Source: Ureibacillus terrenus (GTDB lineage Bacteria; Bacillota; Bacilli; Bacillales_A; Planococcaceae). Taken from it: a stretch of 64,000 nt of DNA. The first letter of the stretch is position 1. Each line of letters opens with the position of its first letter. The notes beneath the pieces are model-generated. The model did no database searches. It had not been told where the DNA came from and saw nothing but the letters and a program-made list of their open reading frames with translations. The position numbers were made by a program, and so were the translations under genes. Shown here one piece after another: positions 16,681 to 24,940 of this stretch. The stretch lies in NCBI RefSeq assembly GCF_006569205.1, contig NZ_VIGD01000002.1, positions 62,001 to 126,000 of the forward strand. The letters run 5' to 3'.

Positions 16681-17227
16681 TTGAAGGACAATTATCCGTT
16701 TTGCTCTCTCTTTTCGGAAAAATTACATAGGAAAAGCTGATGAGAAAGTCGATCAAGAGCACCAACGTCCATCCGCTCAAAACGCGCAATAGCGGGAACG
16801 TTTTTTCGCCGATGCCGACATAAAGAATCATAGCGCCAAGCAGAAGACAGCCGATGAGATACGCGATCAGATGGCGGCCCCACATTTTCATTTCATAAAC
16901 GGCCTTTGCTCTTCCAAACAATTCCCTATGTTGTAAAGGTTTTTGCAATATCCGGCTTTGGAATTTGCGGTCCGCCCAGGCAATCATCGATTTTCCGAAA
17001 GCGATGGACACCCCGATGTAGACGGCTGCCAGGCCATGGGCGAAACTTGCCGGTGCACCGCTTTTCAAATCGGCGGCGGTGAGCACAAGCAATGCAAAAT
17101 CGATGACCGGCGTGAGAATGAAGAAGAAAAGGCTTAGCCGGTTCCTCTTCAATATATATCGGGAGTATAGTCCCGAAATGATTACAATCCAGAAAGCGAT
17201 TTCGGCGGCTATAATCCAAAACAGCAT
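16676..17227 (-). CDS. ymcC: YmcC-like integral membrane protein
   Basis: The 183-residue protein has about five membrane helices and a short basic cytoplasmic loop (KFQSRILQKPLQHRELFGRAK). The pairing with a divergent TetR regulator matches ymcC-pksA of Bacillus subtilis, which is the basis of the name; biochemical function is unknown. The intergenic region carries two identical palindromes, so the regulator probably controls both genes. Polyketide genes, which follow pksA in B. subtilis, are absent here. Confidence 0.7.
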   Translation of the reverse strand: MLFWIIAAEIAFWIVIISGLYSRYILKRNRLSLFFFILTPVIDFALLVLTAADLKSGAPASFAHGLAAVYIGVSIAFGKSMIAWADRKFQSRILQKPLQHRELFGRAKAVYEMKMWGRHLIAYLIGCLLLGAMILYVGIGEKTFPLLRVLSGWTLVLLIDFLISFSYVIFPKRESKTDNCPSK

Positions 17228-17239
17228 CTCATCACCCTT

Positions 17240-17310
17240 TTTTAATACGAATGTATTAAAATAATACTACAATTTTTTATTTAATACAACTGTATTAAAA
17301 ATGTTATAAT
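17240..17310. promoter_or_regulatory. paired TetR operators and pksA promoter
   Basis: TTTAATACGAATGTATTAAA (17241-17260) and TTTAATACAACTGTATTAAA (17280-17299) are palindromes with centres 40 bp apart in the divergent region. TATAAT at 17305-17310 is the -10 of the regulator gene and directly abuts the second palindrome, so the gene should repress itself. Confidence 0.8.
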
Positions 17311-17316
17311 GAAAAC

Positions 17317-17892
17317 ATGCCGAAAATCGTAAATCATGAGGAAAGAAGAAAAATCATCGCAAAAGCGACATGGAATGTCATTGCGAGGGAAGGGCTGGGA
17401 GGCGCTTCCGTCCGTTCCATAGCAAAGGAGGCGAATCTTTCACTGGGGGCTATGCGTCATTATTTTCAGACGCAGGACGAACTGCTGGAGTTTGCCATGA
17501 AGCTCGTAGAAGAACAAGTTACGGAACGGATCATGGAGCACCTCAAAAGCCCGCTCCCGCCAAAAGAGCAAGTGCTCAATATTTTGATGGAGCTGGTGAC
17601 GCCGGAAGACAAAAAAGTCGAAATGCAGGTATGGCTGGAGTATGTCCTCTATAAAATCCGCAATAACGAGCTGCATAAGGAATCGGTCCATGAAACGATC
17701 ACCGGGATTTTGACCCGTCTTCAAAAAGCGGGCCTTTTGAAAGAGGATATTAAATTGGAAGAGGAAATTGTGTACTTGCATGCGTTGATTGATGGACTTG
17801 CTTTACATATTTTAATGGGGCTGGTTCCGATTGAAAGGGGCCGCATACGCTATTTATTGAAAAAAGAATTGGACCGCATCTTTGCGGAATAG
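17317..17892 (+). CDS. pksA: TetR-family regulator, PksA-like
   Basis: The 191-residue repressor has an N-terminal helix-turn-helix (about residues 28-47: GGASVRSIAKEANLSLGAMR, then HYF) and a C-terminal ligand domain of the BetI/PksA class. The ATG at 17317 lies seven bases after the -10 box, so the transcript is predicted to begin at or next to the start codon; no ribosome site is visible. It is divergent from ymcC across two palindromes. The inducer is unknown. Confidence 0.8.
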   Translation: MPKIVNHEERRKIIAKATWNVIAREGLGGASVRSIAKEANLSLGAMRHYFQTQDELLEFAMKLVEEQVTERIMEHLKSPLPPKEQVLNILMELVTPEDKKVEMQVWLEYVLYKIRNNELHKESVHETITGILTRLQKAGLLKEDIKLEEEIVYLHALIDGLALHILMGLVPIERGRIRYLLKKELDRIFAE

Positions 17893-18021
17893 TTGCAGGC
17901 ATCTTGCGGCGGAGATGGGCTGCGCGGCTTATGGAAACGTTCTGCGCGGACCGGTCGAACCACAAACAGAAAAGGTCATATTGTCCATTTTATGGAATTG
18001 TTCATCGAAGGGAGTTATATC

Positions 18022-18753
18022 ATGCAAATTTTTGCCCATCGTGGCTATTCATCCAAGTATCCGGAGAATACGATGGCCGCATTCAAAGCGGCTGCCAAAC
18101 TGGACATTACCGGAGTGGAGCTGGATGTCCACTTGACGAAGGACCGGGAAGTGGTGGTGATCCACGACGAAAAAATCAACCGCACGTCTAATGGGAAGGG
18201 CTACGTCAAAGACATGACGCTGAAAGAACTGCGCAAGTTTGATTTCGGTTCCTGGTTCCATCCAAAATTCTTGGGCGAAAAAATCCCGACATTGGCGGAA
18301 GTGCTGGATCTGTTCAAAGGGACCCGCCATCTGATCAATATCGAACTGAAGTCCGACAAATTCGTCTATGCGGGACTTGAAGAGTTGGTTCTGAAGGAAG
18401 TCGAAAATGCCGGATTGAAGGACCGGGTCATTTTTTCCTCCTTCGACCATGAGGCGGTGAAGCGGATGGCCGGCTTGGCTCCGGAGATTGAAAACGCCCC
18501 GATCTTCCCATACAGCATTCTGAACATGAAGTGGTACCGGACTTTATTTCCTGCAAAGGCTCTGCATGTCGCGTATAGGGCGGTGGCCCGGCGTCCGGTG
18601 TTGGAGGCCATCAGGGAGGGGATCCCCGTCCGTGTATATACCATCAATAAAAAAGAGCAAGTGGACGTATTGCGGAACTTGGGAGTGGAAGGGATTTTTA
18701 CGGATTGTCCGGAAGAAATAAAGGGGATGCTTAAACAGGCTGCATTGAGATAG
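18022..18753 (+). CDS. glycerophosphodiester phosphodiesterase
   Basis: The 243-residue GDPD-family enzyme hydrolyses glycerophosphodiesters to sn-glycerol-3-phosphate and an alcohol. The catalytic wording is classic: FAHRGYSSKYPENT at the start, GVELDVHLTKD (metal-binding Glu and Asp) and VIHDEKINRTS. No signal peptide is seen, so it is cytoplasmic. ATG 18022 follows GAAGGGAG; a much longer in-frame reading back to 17893 lacks a ribosome site and family similarity. Confidence 0.9.
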   Translation: MQIFAHRGYSSKYPENTMAAFKAAAKLDITGVELDVHLTKDREVVVIHDEKINRTSNGKGYVKDMTLKELRKFDFGSWFHPKFLGEKIPTLAEVLDLFKGTRHLINIELKSDKFVYAGLEELVLKEVENAGLKDRVIFSSFDHEAVKRMAGLAPEIENAPIFPYSILNMKWYRTLFPAKALHVAYRAVARRPVLEAIREGIPVRVYTINKKEQVDVLRNLGVEGIFTDCPEEIKGMLKQAALR

Positions 18754-18822
18754 GGAAATGGGAAAACCTTTTCCCTTTTTCGATACAAAAAAGCTCTGTA
18801 AAGAAGAGGCAGGTATATTAAC

Positions 18823-18864
18823 AAAAAGCGGCAAATGTTGATTTTCGCAACATTTGCCGCTTTT
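18823..18864. terminator. terminator downstream of GDPD and DUF2804 genes
   Basis: AAAAGCGGCAAATGTTG and CAACATTTGCCGCTTTT form a 17-bp perfect stem between convergent genes; it can act on both strands. Confidence 0.9.
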
Positions 18865-18933
18865 GTGGAACATAATTTATACTTGCTTTTATGCGCCTTT
18901 CTACAAAGCCAGTCTCAATTGAATCCATTTCCT

Positions 18934-19962
18934 TTACCATTTGGCGATGTGCTCCTCAATGCAGCCCAGCATTTGTTGGATGACAAGGGTGCTGCCGTCA
19001 TCCAGTTTGACTCTTCCGTTATAATAGCCGACGAGCTGATGCATTTCCGATTGGACAAGCTTCAAGTCGGTTTTTACCGTTCTTTCGAAAAATGGATGGA
19101 ACGTAAGCATGACGGTGTCTGAAAATTTTGTCGTAATGTACCAGGGCTTTTTGAAATTGGAACGGTCATATTCAAAGATGACGTCCTCATGGATTTTTGT
19201 CATTTTTCCATCGACGAATACGGCATTCTCCGTCATACCGGTGCCATCCGTCCATTTGCCCCCCAGATTAAGTCCCACCCGCCTGTTGCGGATCCGCTGG
19301 GAGGCATTTGCCCTGTTCCACGCCACTTCCCTCGGCCATACGCCTCTTCCGAAATCCAATACACTGAAGCATTCTTCCTCATGAAATTCGAAACGTTTGT
19401 TTCCAAGTTTGACAAACCCTTTTGTGGGCAAGGTATGATGTCTGGCGGTGAATTGGAACGTTTGCCGGTTCCACGGAACGACCACATTCAGCGATTCATC
19501 CCCGGCAGGATGCAAAATGATTAAATTGACATTGAGAGGCTCATTGTCGAAGTTGCCGCAATTGACTGCCAACAGCGTCTGATTTTGTATATGCGAGATA
19601 TTGACATTGATTTCGCTGCTTGCAAAACGGATGGGGTCCAGTACACGCGTCGGCATTTTCACCCGCTTTACCACACCCAACGGAATCGTTACGTTCTTTT
19701 CGATAAAACGCTGGGTTTCATACTCGAGAAAACAGATGGAACAGGAAATGGCATAGTCGAAGTGGGAAATTGTGGCCGAAAATAAAATATCTTCTCCGTA
19801 ACAGCACCAATAATTCCACTTCTTTTTTCGCATAAAATGGCCGGATAAATTGCATTCGATAATGGGCTTTCTGGCATAACCAATGGCCGCCGGATTCAAA
19901 TTTCCCTTTTGGTCGCACAAACGAGTCCACTCATGAATTTCCCTTTCAGCATGCTGCACCAA
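18934..19962 (-). CDS. DUF2804 family protein
   Basis: Protein of about 342 residues recognised as DUF2804 by LCDQKGNLNPAAIGYARKP near the start, WNYWCCYGED, FDYAISCSICFLEYE, LDFGRGVWP and LNLGGKWTDGTGMTENA. No activity is known to me for the family; its fold is thought to be a lipocalin/AttH-like beta barrel. The start is uncertain: CGGAGG sits nine bases before TTG 19962, and the family usually begins at this point, whereas the longer frame to ATG 19986 includes that ribosome site. It is monocistronic. Confidence 0.78.
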   Translation of the reverse strand: MVQHAEREIHEWTRLCDQKGNLNPAAIGYARKPIIECNLSGHFMRKKKWNYWCCYGEDILFSATISHFDYAISCSICFLEYETQRFIEKNVTIPLGVVKRVKMPTRVLDPIRFASSEINVNISHIQNQTLLAVNCGNFDNEPLNVNLIILHPAGDESLNVVVPWNRQTFQFTARHHTLPTKGFVKLGNKRFEFHEEECFSVLDFGRGVWPREVAWNRANASQRIRNRRVGLNLGGKWTDGTGMTENAVFVDGKMTKIHEDVIFEYDRSNFKKPWYITTKFSDTVMLTFHPFFERTVKTDLKLVQSEMHQLVGYYNGRVKLDDGSTLVIQQMLGCIEEHIAKW

Positions 19963-20141
19963 TGCCAACATCCTCCGATTCATCATCCAAAAACATTTTC
20001 ACATTCTCCATTTTATGAATTTCAAAACTTTAAGATTAAGTTGCTAACTTTGTTGGTTATTATTGTATCAGAATTTTACAATTTTTTCTTAAAAGAGACA
20101 CACCGAACTTTCAGAAGTTCAGATTATAGCGAACCATTCAT

Positions 20142-20702
20142 ATGATGAAGAAAAAAGGAGGTAGACCAATAGCGATTCGTTACGATCGGGAAGCAGCTGT
20201 CCGCTATGCAGAGACCTGGTGGAATTCCTTTAATCCGAATTATCCTGTTTTCTCGGTGGATTGTACGAATTTTGTTTCCCAGGCGCTAAGGGCGGGAGGG
20301 GCGCCGATGACAGGCTATCCGGACCGCGGCAAAGGCTGGTGGATCACGGATGGCTGGAAAGCCGGGGCAAGAGGGTACCATTATCCCCGGGAGACATGGA
20401 GCTACAGTTGGGCGGTTTCCCATAGTTTAAGATGGTATCTGGAAGGCGCAAAAACAGGGCTTACGGCAAAACGGGTCTATTCGCCATCGGAATTGGAACC
20501 GGGAGATGTCATTTTTTATGATTTTCAAGGAAATGGCGTCATCGATCATAGCGTGATCGTGACAAGCGTCTTTGACGGCATTCCATACGTTCACGCCCAT
20601 ACCGGGCCAAGCGCCAATCGCCATTACGATTATTCGGATTCCTATGCATATACGCCAAATATACAATATTATTTCTATAAAATTGATGACATTTTCTATT
20701 GA
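20142..20702 (+). CDS. amidase-like domain protein (amidase_6)
   Basis: A putative papain-like amidase domain starting with YDREAAVRYAETWWNSFNPNYP and the active-site region VDCTNFVSQALRAGG, then GDVIFYDFQ, DHSVIVTS (the likely catalytic His) and HTGPSANRH. Such domains occur in Bacillus wall-associated or spore proteins. There is no signal peptide. The start is puzzling: ATG 20142 has no ribosome site, while a full AAAGGAGGT at 20155-20163 lies inside the frame and is followed at six bases by ATA (20169) and then ATT (20175), close to where relatives begin. Confidence 0.8.
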   Translation: MMKKKGGRPIAIRYDREAAVRYAETWWNSFNPNYPVFSVDCTNFVSQALRAGGAPMTGYPDRGKGWWITDGWKAGARGYHYPRETWSYSWAVSHSLRWYLEGAKTGLTAKRVYSPSELEPGDVIFYDFQGNGVIDHSVIVTSVFDGIPYVHAHTGPSANRHYDYSDSYAYTPNIQYYFYKIDDIFY

Positions 20703-20863
20703 CGTTGTCCTATCGGCACTCAAAAGAAAAGTTCAGATTCATATATAATGATAATAAAAGTCAGAATAATGGATATTCAAATTCCGCATATTTTATGATA
20801 AGGTTGATTGGAGATATATAAGCAAATTGTCCAACTTCACTTTTTAAGGAGAGTAATGTTTGA

Positions 20864-21460
20864 ATGAATGAACAAGCACTAACGGTAAGAGAAGCGATAG
20901 TGGGAAGACGTTCGATTAAAAAGTTCAACGGCCAACCTGTCGATCGGGAAGATTTGTTTAACATAATAGATGATGCCGTTTGGGCGCCGAACCATCAAAA
21001 CCGTGAACCATGGCGCCTGATTGTGGCATGCGGCAAAGAACTGAAAAAACTCCATGAATTGCTGCGGGACACGACGATTCCGGATTGGAGAACCCTTTCG
21101 GAAGATGAAGTCGAAAAACGCATGCAAAAGTTCACGACGCCGGGTGCTTATGTGTTTGTCATCGTTCCGGAAGACCCTCGCCAAAAAGAACGGTTGGAAG
21201 ACTTTGCGGCGGCATGTGCATTGATTCAAAACATGATGCTTCTCGCATGGGATTATGGCATCGGCACATGCTGGAAAACACCTGAATTTTTGGATAATCC
21301 GGCTTTCCGGGAAAAACTGGGCGTAAAACCTGGCGAACGCATTGTCGGCATGGTGCAATTCGGATACTTCGACGAACTTCCGAAAGGCAAGGAACGAAAA
21401 AAATCTGATGAAATTGTCACAATTTTTGGTTCAGATCAAGAGGAAAATGATGAGGATTAA
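20864..21460 (+). CDS. nitroreductase-family protein
   Basis: FMN-dependent nitroreductase of 198 residues, related to Bacillus YfhC and YdjA. Visible features are the N-terminal FMN-phosphate site GRRSIKKFNGQPV, WAPNHQNREPWRLIV, and GIGTCWKTPEF. Such enzymes reduce nitro compounds or quinones with NAD(P)H; the natural substrate is unknown. AAGGAGAG is the ribosome site, 13 bases before the ATG. Confidence 0.87.
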   Translation: MNEQALTVREAIVGRRSIKKFNGQPVDREDLFNIIDDAVWAPNHQNREPWRLIVACGKELKKLHELLRDTTIPDWRTLSEDEVEKRMQKFTTPGAYVFVIVPEDPRQKERLEDFAAACALIQNMMLLAWDYGIGTCWKTPEFLDNPAFREKLGVKPGERIVGMVQFGYFDELPKGKERKKSDEIVTIFGSDQEENDED

Positions 21461-21556
21461 CAGAAATAATAAGCACGGAAATCTGCGCCTCCGAATGATG
21501 TAGCATACTGTCATTTGGGGGTGCAAATTTTTATCCGACGGATGAAGGTGGTTTCG

Positions 21557-22420
21557 GTGAATCAATTGGTTGCAAAAGGATTGCGCAAAATCTCTCCCGA
21601 AGAAAGGGTGGAGGCAATTCATCCGGTTTCCGGAGGAGATATCAACCAGGCCTATTATGTGCGGACGAATGAACAGGAATATTTCGTCAAGCTGAACCGG
21701 CAGATGAAACTCGGCTTTTTCAAGTTTGAAGAGCGGGGCCTGAAACTGATCCGGGCGACGAATACCATCGATGTGCCGGATGTTCTCGGATGCCTGGAAG
21801 CCGACGGAATCCCCATGCTTTGGCTGGAATGGATTGAAGGGGAACGGACGAATGAAACGGACCGGTTATTGGGTGAAAGACTTGCAGCCCTCCATCTTGC
21901 CGATGCGGAAGGCTATGGACTGGATGGGGAATGCTATATTGGAAAGCTGCCGCAAGAGAGCCGATTGATGGACGATTGGGTGGAATATTACCGCGATTTC
22001 CGTTTAGCCGGGCAATGGAAGCGGGGAAAGGCGAACGGGAGAATCGGACAAGCCCGGGAGAAGAGGCTGGTGAAATTGATGGAAAGGCTGGATGAATGGA
22101 TTCCACGGACTCCGAAATCCAGTTTGCTGCACGGCGATTTGTGGGGAGGAAACTGGATGCCGGGCCCGGGAGGAAATCCGTACTTGATCGATCCGGCCGT
22201 CCTGTTTGGCGACCGCGAAATGGATCTGGCCTTTACGGAGCTGTTCGGAGGCTTTTCCCGCCGTTTTTACGAAGCGTATGAATCGGTCTTCCCGCTTCCG
22301 CCGGAATACGAAGACCGCAAAGAATTGTATCAGCTGTATTATTTATTGGTGCATTTGAATTTGTTCGGGGAGTCCTATGGTCCGGCCGTGGACAGGATTT
22401 TGAGGAAATATGCAGGTTAG
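21557..22420 (+). CDS. fructosamine kinase family protein
   Basis: The 287-residue kinase of the fructosamine-3-kinase family repairs glycated proteins or metabolites by phosphorylating the sugar, which then falls off. Motifs are VSGGDINQAYYV for the nucleotide loop, HGDLWGGNW for the catalytic aspartate and YLIDPAVLFGDREMDLA for the metal-binding aspartate. GTG 21557 with AAGGTGG six bases before it gives the usual family length. Longer frames lack a ribosome site. Confidence 0.88.
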   Translation: MNQLVAKGLRKISPEERVEAIHPVSGGDINQAYYVRTNEQEYFVKLNRQMKLGFFKFEERGLKLIRATNTIDVPDVLGCLEADGIPMLWLEWIEGERTNETDRLLGERLAALHLADAEGYGLDGECYIGKLPQESRLMDDWVEYYRDFRLAGQWKRGKANGRIGQAREKRLVKLMERLDEWIPRTPKSSLLHGDLWGGNWMPGPGGNPYLIDPAVLFGDREMDLAFTELFGGFSRRFYEAYESVFPLPPEYEDRKELYQLYYLLVHLNLFGESYGPAVDRILRKYAG

Positions 22421-22453
22421 AATAAAATATTACTTCGGAAAAGAGTGGTGACA

Positions 22454-23086
22454 ATGGGAAAATTTGAATGGAGAAAGCAGTTGAAGGAGCTTTACTTGCC
22501 CGGCACAGATCCGGTAACCATCGATGTGCCGCCGATGAAATATTTTACGATTGACGGCAAGGGCAATCCGAACGGACAGCCGTTCCAGGAGCATTTCGAA
22601 ACGCTTTACGCTTTATCCTATGCAATCCGGATGATGCCGAAAAAGGGGATGACGCCGGAAGGGTATTATGAATATACGGTGTTCCCGTTGGAAGGGCATT
22701 GGGATCTGGATGAAGAAGGAAGAAAAAAGGATTATCTCGACAAAAAAAACCATCTCGTCTATAAATTGATGATCCGGCAGCCGGATTTTGTGACGGAAGA
22801 GCTGTTCCAATATGCCCTGGATGCGGTGAAGAAGAAAAAGCCGGATTTGGATGCGGACCAAGTTCATTTCGAAACGATTACGGAAGGACTATGTGTGCAG
22901 GCAATGCATCTCGGCAGTTACGACGATGAATGGAAAACCTTTGAACGGATGGAAGCGTACTGCGCGGAAAACCATTTGAAACGGGCAGAGAAAACCCATA
23001 AAGAAATCTATATTTCCGACCCGAGAAAAACGGCGCCGGAAAAATTAAAAACAGTGTTGAGGTTTAAAGTGGAGAAGATTGAGTAG
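22454..23086 (+). CDS. GyrI-like small-molecule binding domain protein
   Basis: The 210-residue protein has the GyrI-like/SOUL-type layout: VPPMKYFTIDGKGNPNG at the front, YALSYAIRMMPKK, YTVFPLEGHWD and HLGSYDDEWKTFERMEAYC near the end. Stand-alone members bind, and in some cases hydrolyse, small organic ligands; a specific role cannot be given. ATG 22454 is used; GTG codons at 22445 and 22448 are alternatives. It follows the fructosamine kinase gene after a 33-base gap and may share its transcript. Confidence 0.82.
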   Translation: MGKFEWRKQLKELYLPGTDPVTIDVPPMKYFTIDGKGNPNGQPFQEHFETLYALSYAIRMMPKKGMTPEGYYEYTVFPLEGHWDLDEEGRKKDYLDKKNHLVYKLMIRQPDFVTEELFQYALDAVKKKKPDLDADQVHFETITEGLCVQAMHLGSYDDEWKTFERMEAYCAENHLKRAEKTHKEIYISDPRKTAPEKLKTVLRFKVEKIE

Positions 23087-23131
23087 GCGCCGAACTGGTC
23101 CCCTTATGGCCCAAAAGAAGGTGGTGCTTTC

Positions 23132-23696
23132 GTGCAGGGGTATATTGCGATTTTCACATTGCTTACATTGATTGTATTGGTTGTGATCCGCGCGAGAATG
23201 CTTGGGGAAAAAAGGAATCAAAGCAATCCGGTTTGGAGAGCTGGATAAGAGGGATTTCCTGATACCTCCATTTGCGTTATTGTATTTTTATATTGTTTTT
23301 TCTGAAGTATTCGATTTGCCGAAATTAGGAACCTGATTGTTTGATAACGGGATTGTCGCCTGGATTGGCGCCGCATTATGCATGCTGGGTTTAATGTTAT
23401 TCGTGTGGAGCCTGATTTCGTTCGGGGAAAGTTTCAGAGTCGGAATTGACGAAGAAAAACCCGGCAAACTTGTTACAACAGGAGCGTTTGCGATTAGCCG
23501 CAACCCCATTTATACGGCCTTTGGAATGGTATTGGCCGGGATATTCCTGATTCTGCCCAACTTTATTTTATTGTTGTACACTTTTGCCGGATTCTGGCTT
23601 TTCAACCGCCAAGTGAAACTGGAAGAAGCATCATTGAGAAAAATCTATGGAAAAGAGTACGAAGAGTACTGCAAAAAAGTCAGCAGGTATTTATGA
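23132..23696 (+). pseudogene. isoprenylcysteine carboxyl methyltransferase-like gene, two lesions
   Basis: GTG 23132 after GAAGGTGG opens a membrane protein (GYIAIFTLLTLIVLVVIRARML) that loses frame in the GGGGAAAAAAGG run near 23204-23215. Shifting there restores GIKAIRFGELDKRDFLIPPF and KLGT, then an in-frame TGA (23331-23333), after which LFDNGIVAWIGAALC through KVSRYL is intact (23337-23696). The last part has the ICMT/PEMT motif SRNPIYTAF and a KEYEEYCKKVSRYL end. Thus one frameshift and one nonsense codon break what would be about 188 residues. The fragment from 23337 could still be made, but would lack the first two helices. Confidence 0.72.
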
Positions 23697-23777
23697 GATT
23701 GCAGATTCGGGCATGGCAGGTCAATCATGGACTGCCATGCCCGTTTGATTTTTGGTTCAAAGGAGCCGGACTTCCGA

Positions 23778-24683
23778 TTACCTCAGTTCTTGGATTTCCT
23801 TCAGGGATAGACCGGTAATCTTTGAAATGTATTGAATGTCCATCTGTTCCTCAAGCATTTTTTTCGCGATTTCCATTTGCTGTTTTTTCGCTCCTTTTTG
23901 AAAGGCTTCATCTTCCCGCCGCTTTGCATTCCGCACATCCACTTCCTCTTCAAGCGTCCGCTTCAGACGTTTTTCATAGACGGCCATCTTCTTCTCCGAT
24001 TGGCTTAGCGTACGCCATCGATGCAATGCCTCCCGAATATGGTCATCCCTGAAAGAGATTAAATCCAGCTCTTTATATATGTCATGGTATACCTTGCCAT
24101 TGCGATGGTCGACGATTGCAAGCAGCAATAGCCATCTTGCCTTCGGGTCGCTCCAAGGGTCGGCTCTTTTCGCTTCAAAGTCCCGGATTAATTTTGGGAA
24201 TTCGATAAAGTGCAATTCGAAGACATCGCGGAGGAAGTCGCCGGCATGCTGCTCCCCCAACAGGTAAACCGTGTGAAAGCTTTCCGTCTGGCTGAATAAT
24301 TCATAGCTCAAAAAGTTGATGCAAATGACCGGATGTAAATCGTTGTCGTTTTGTTCCGCATAGGATTTCGATGCGTAATAAAGGGAGCGTTTCACGATAT
24401 CGAAACGGTTCAAAAAGTTGATCAATATATGCAGTTTTTTGCCATCTTTTGCCACGCCGATCAAATGAACGGGTTCCGCCGGATTGTTTTCGTCCAAGGA
24501 ATCGGATGGCATGGAGATGCGTTGAATTTTTTGCTCCGGTTCCCGGTTCAGAATTTCATTTAAAAAGGTGGGCGCCAAGCTGGGATGTTGTTTCCCGGCG
24601 ATTACCATTTGGAAGGCGGCATCAATTTTCAGATCCATCCATTGTTGAAGTTCTGCTTTTCTATTGTTGTCCAAGCCGATCAC
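23778..24683 (-). CDS. Rpn/PD-(D/E)XK family putative transposase-like protein, active site degenerate
   Basis: The 301-residue protein has the layout of Rpn-type recombination-promoting nucleases: WMDLKIDAAFQMVIAG at the front, a central FDIVKRSLYYASKSY block, and a C-terminal GAKKQQMEIAKKMLEEQMD plus ISKITGLSLKEIQEL, which targets multimers or DNA. In active relatives the core strand reads like VDIEIQ; here the corresponding stretch is KLHILINFLN, so the acidic and glutamine residues expected there are missing. It is probably nuclease-dead or a diverged copy. A terminator-like hairpin was not found. Confidence 0.75.
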   Translation of the reverse strand: MIGLDNNRKAELQQWMDLKIDAAFQMVIAGKQHPSLAPTFLNEILNREPEQKIQRISMPSDSLDENNPAEPVHLIGVAKDGKKLHILINFLNRFDIVKRSLYYASKSYAEQNDNDLHPVICINFLSYELFSQTESFHTVYLLGEQHAGDFLRDVFELHFIEFPKLIRDFEAKRADPWSDPKARWLLLLAIVDHRNGKVYHDIYKELDLISFRDDHIREALHRWRTLSQSEKKMAVYEKRLKRTLEEEVDVRNAKRREDEAFQKGAKKQQMEIAKKMLEEQMDIQYISKITGLSLKEIQELR

Positions 24684-24940
24684 CCTGTCAGGATTTTTCT
24701 AACACTACTTTATCGTTTATGGATGGACGCTATGACAACGGAGCGGGACAAAAAGGGGAGGGTCCATGAAAGATTCCCCATTTTAAATCCATATATTCTG
24801 ATAAGTTAGGTTGATATTTATCTATGATATTTCCATCTTCTTCTATTTTCCATTTCATTTATGCTGAAAAGACGGAAACAGCTGGACAGCGATGGATGGA
24901 AATGTTAATGTAATAAAAAATTTTTCAAGGGGTGTATGGT

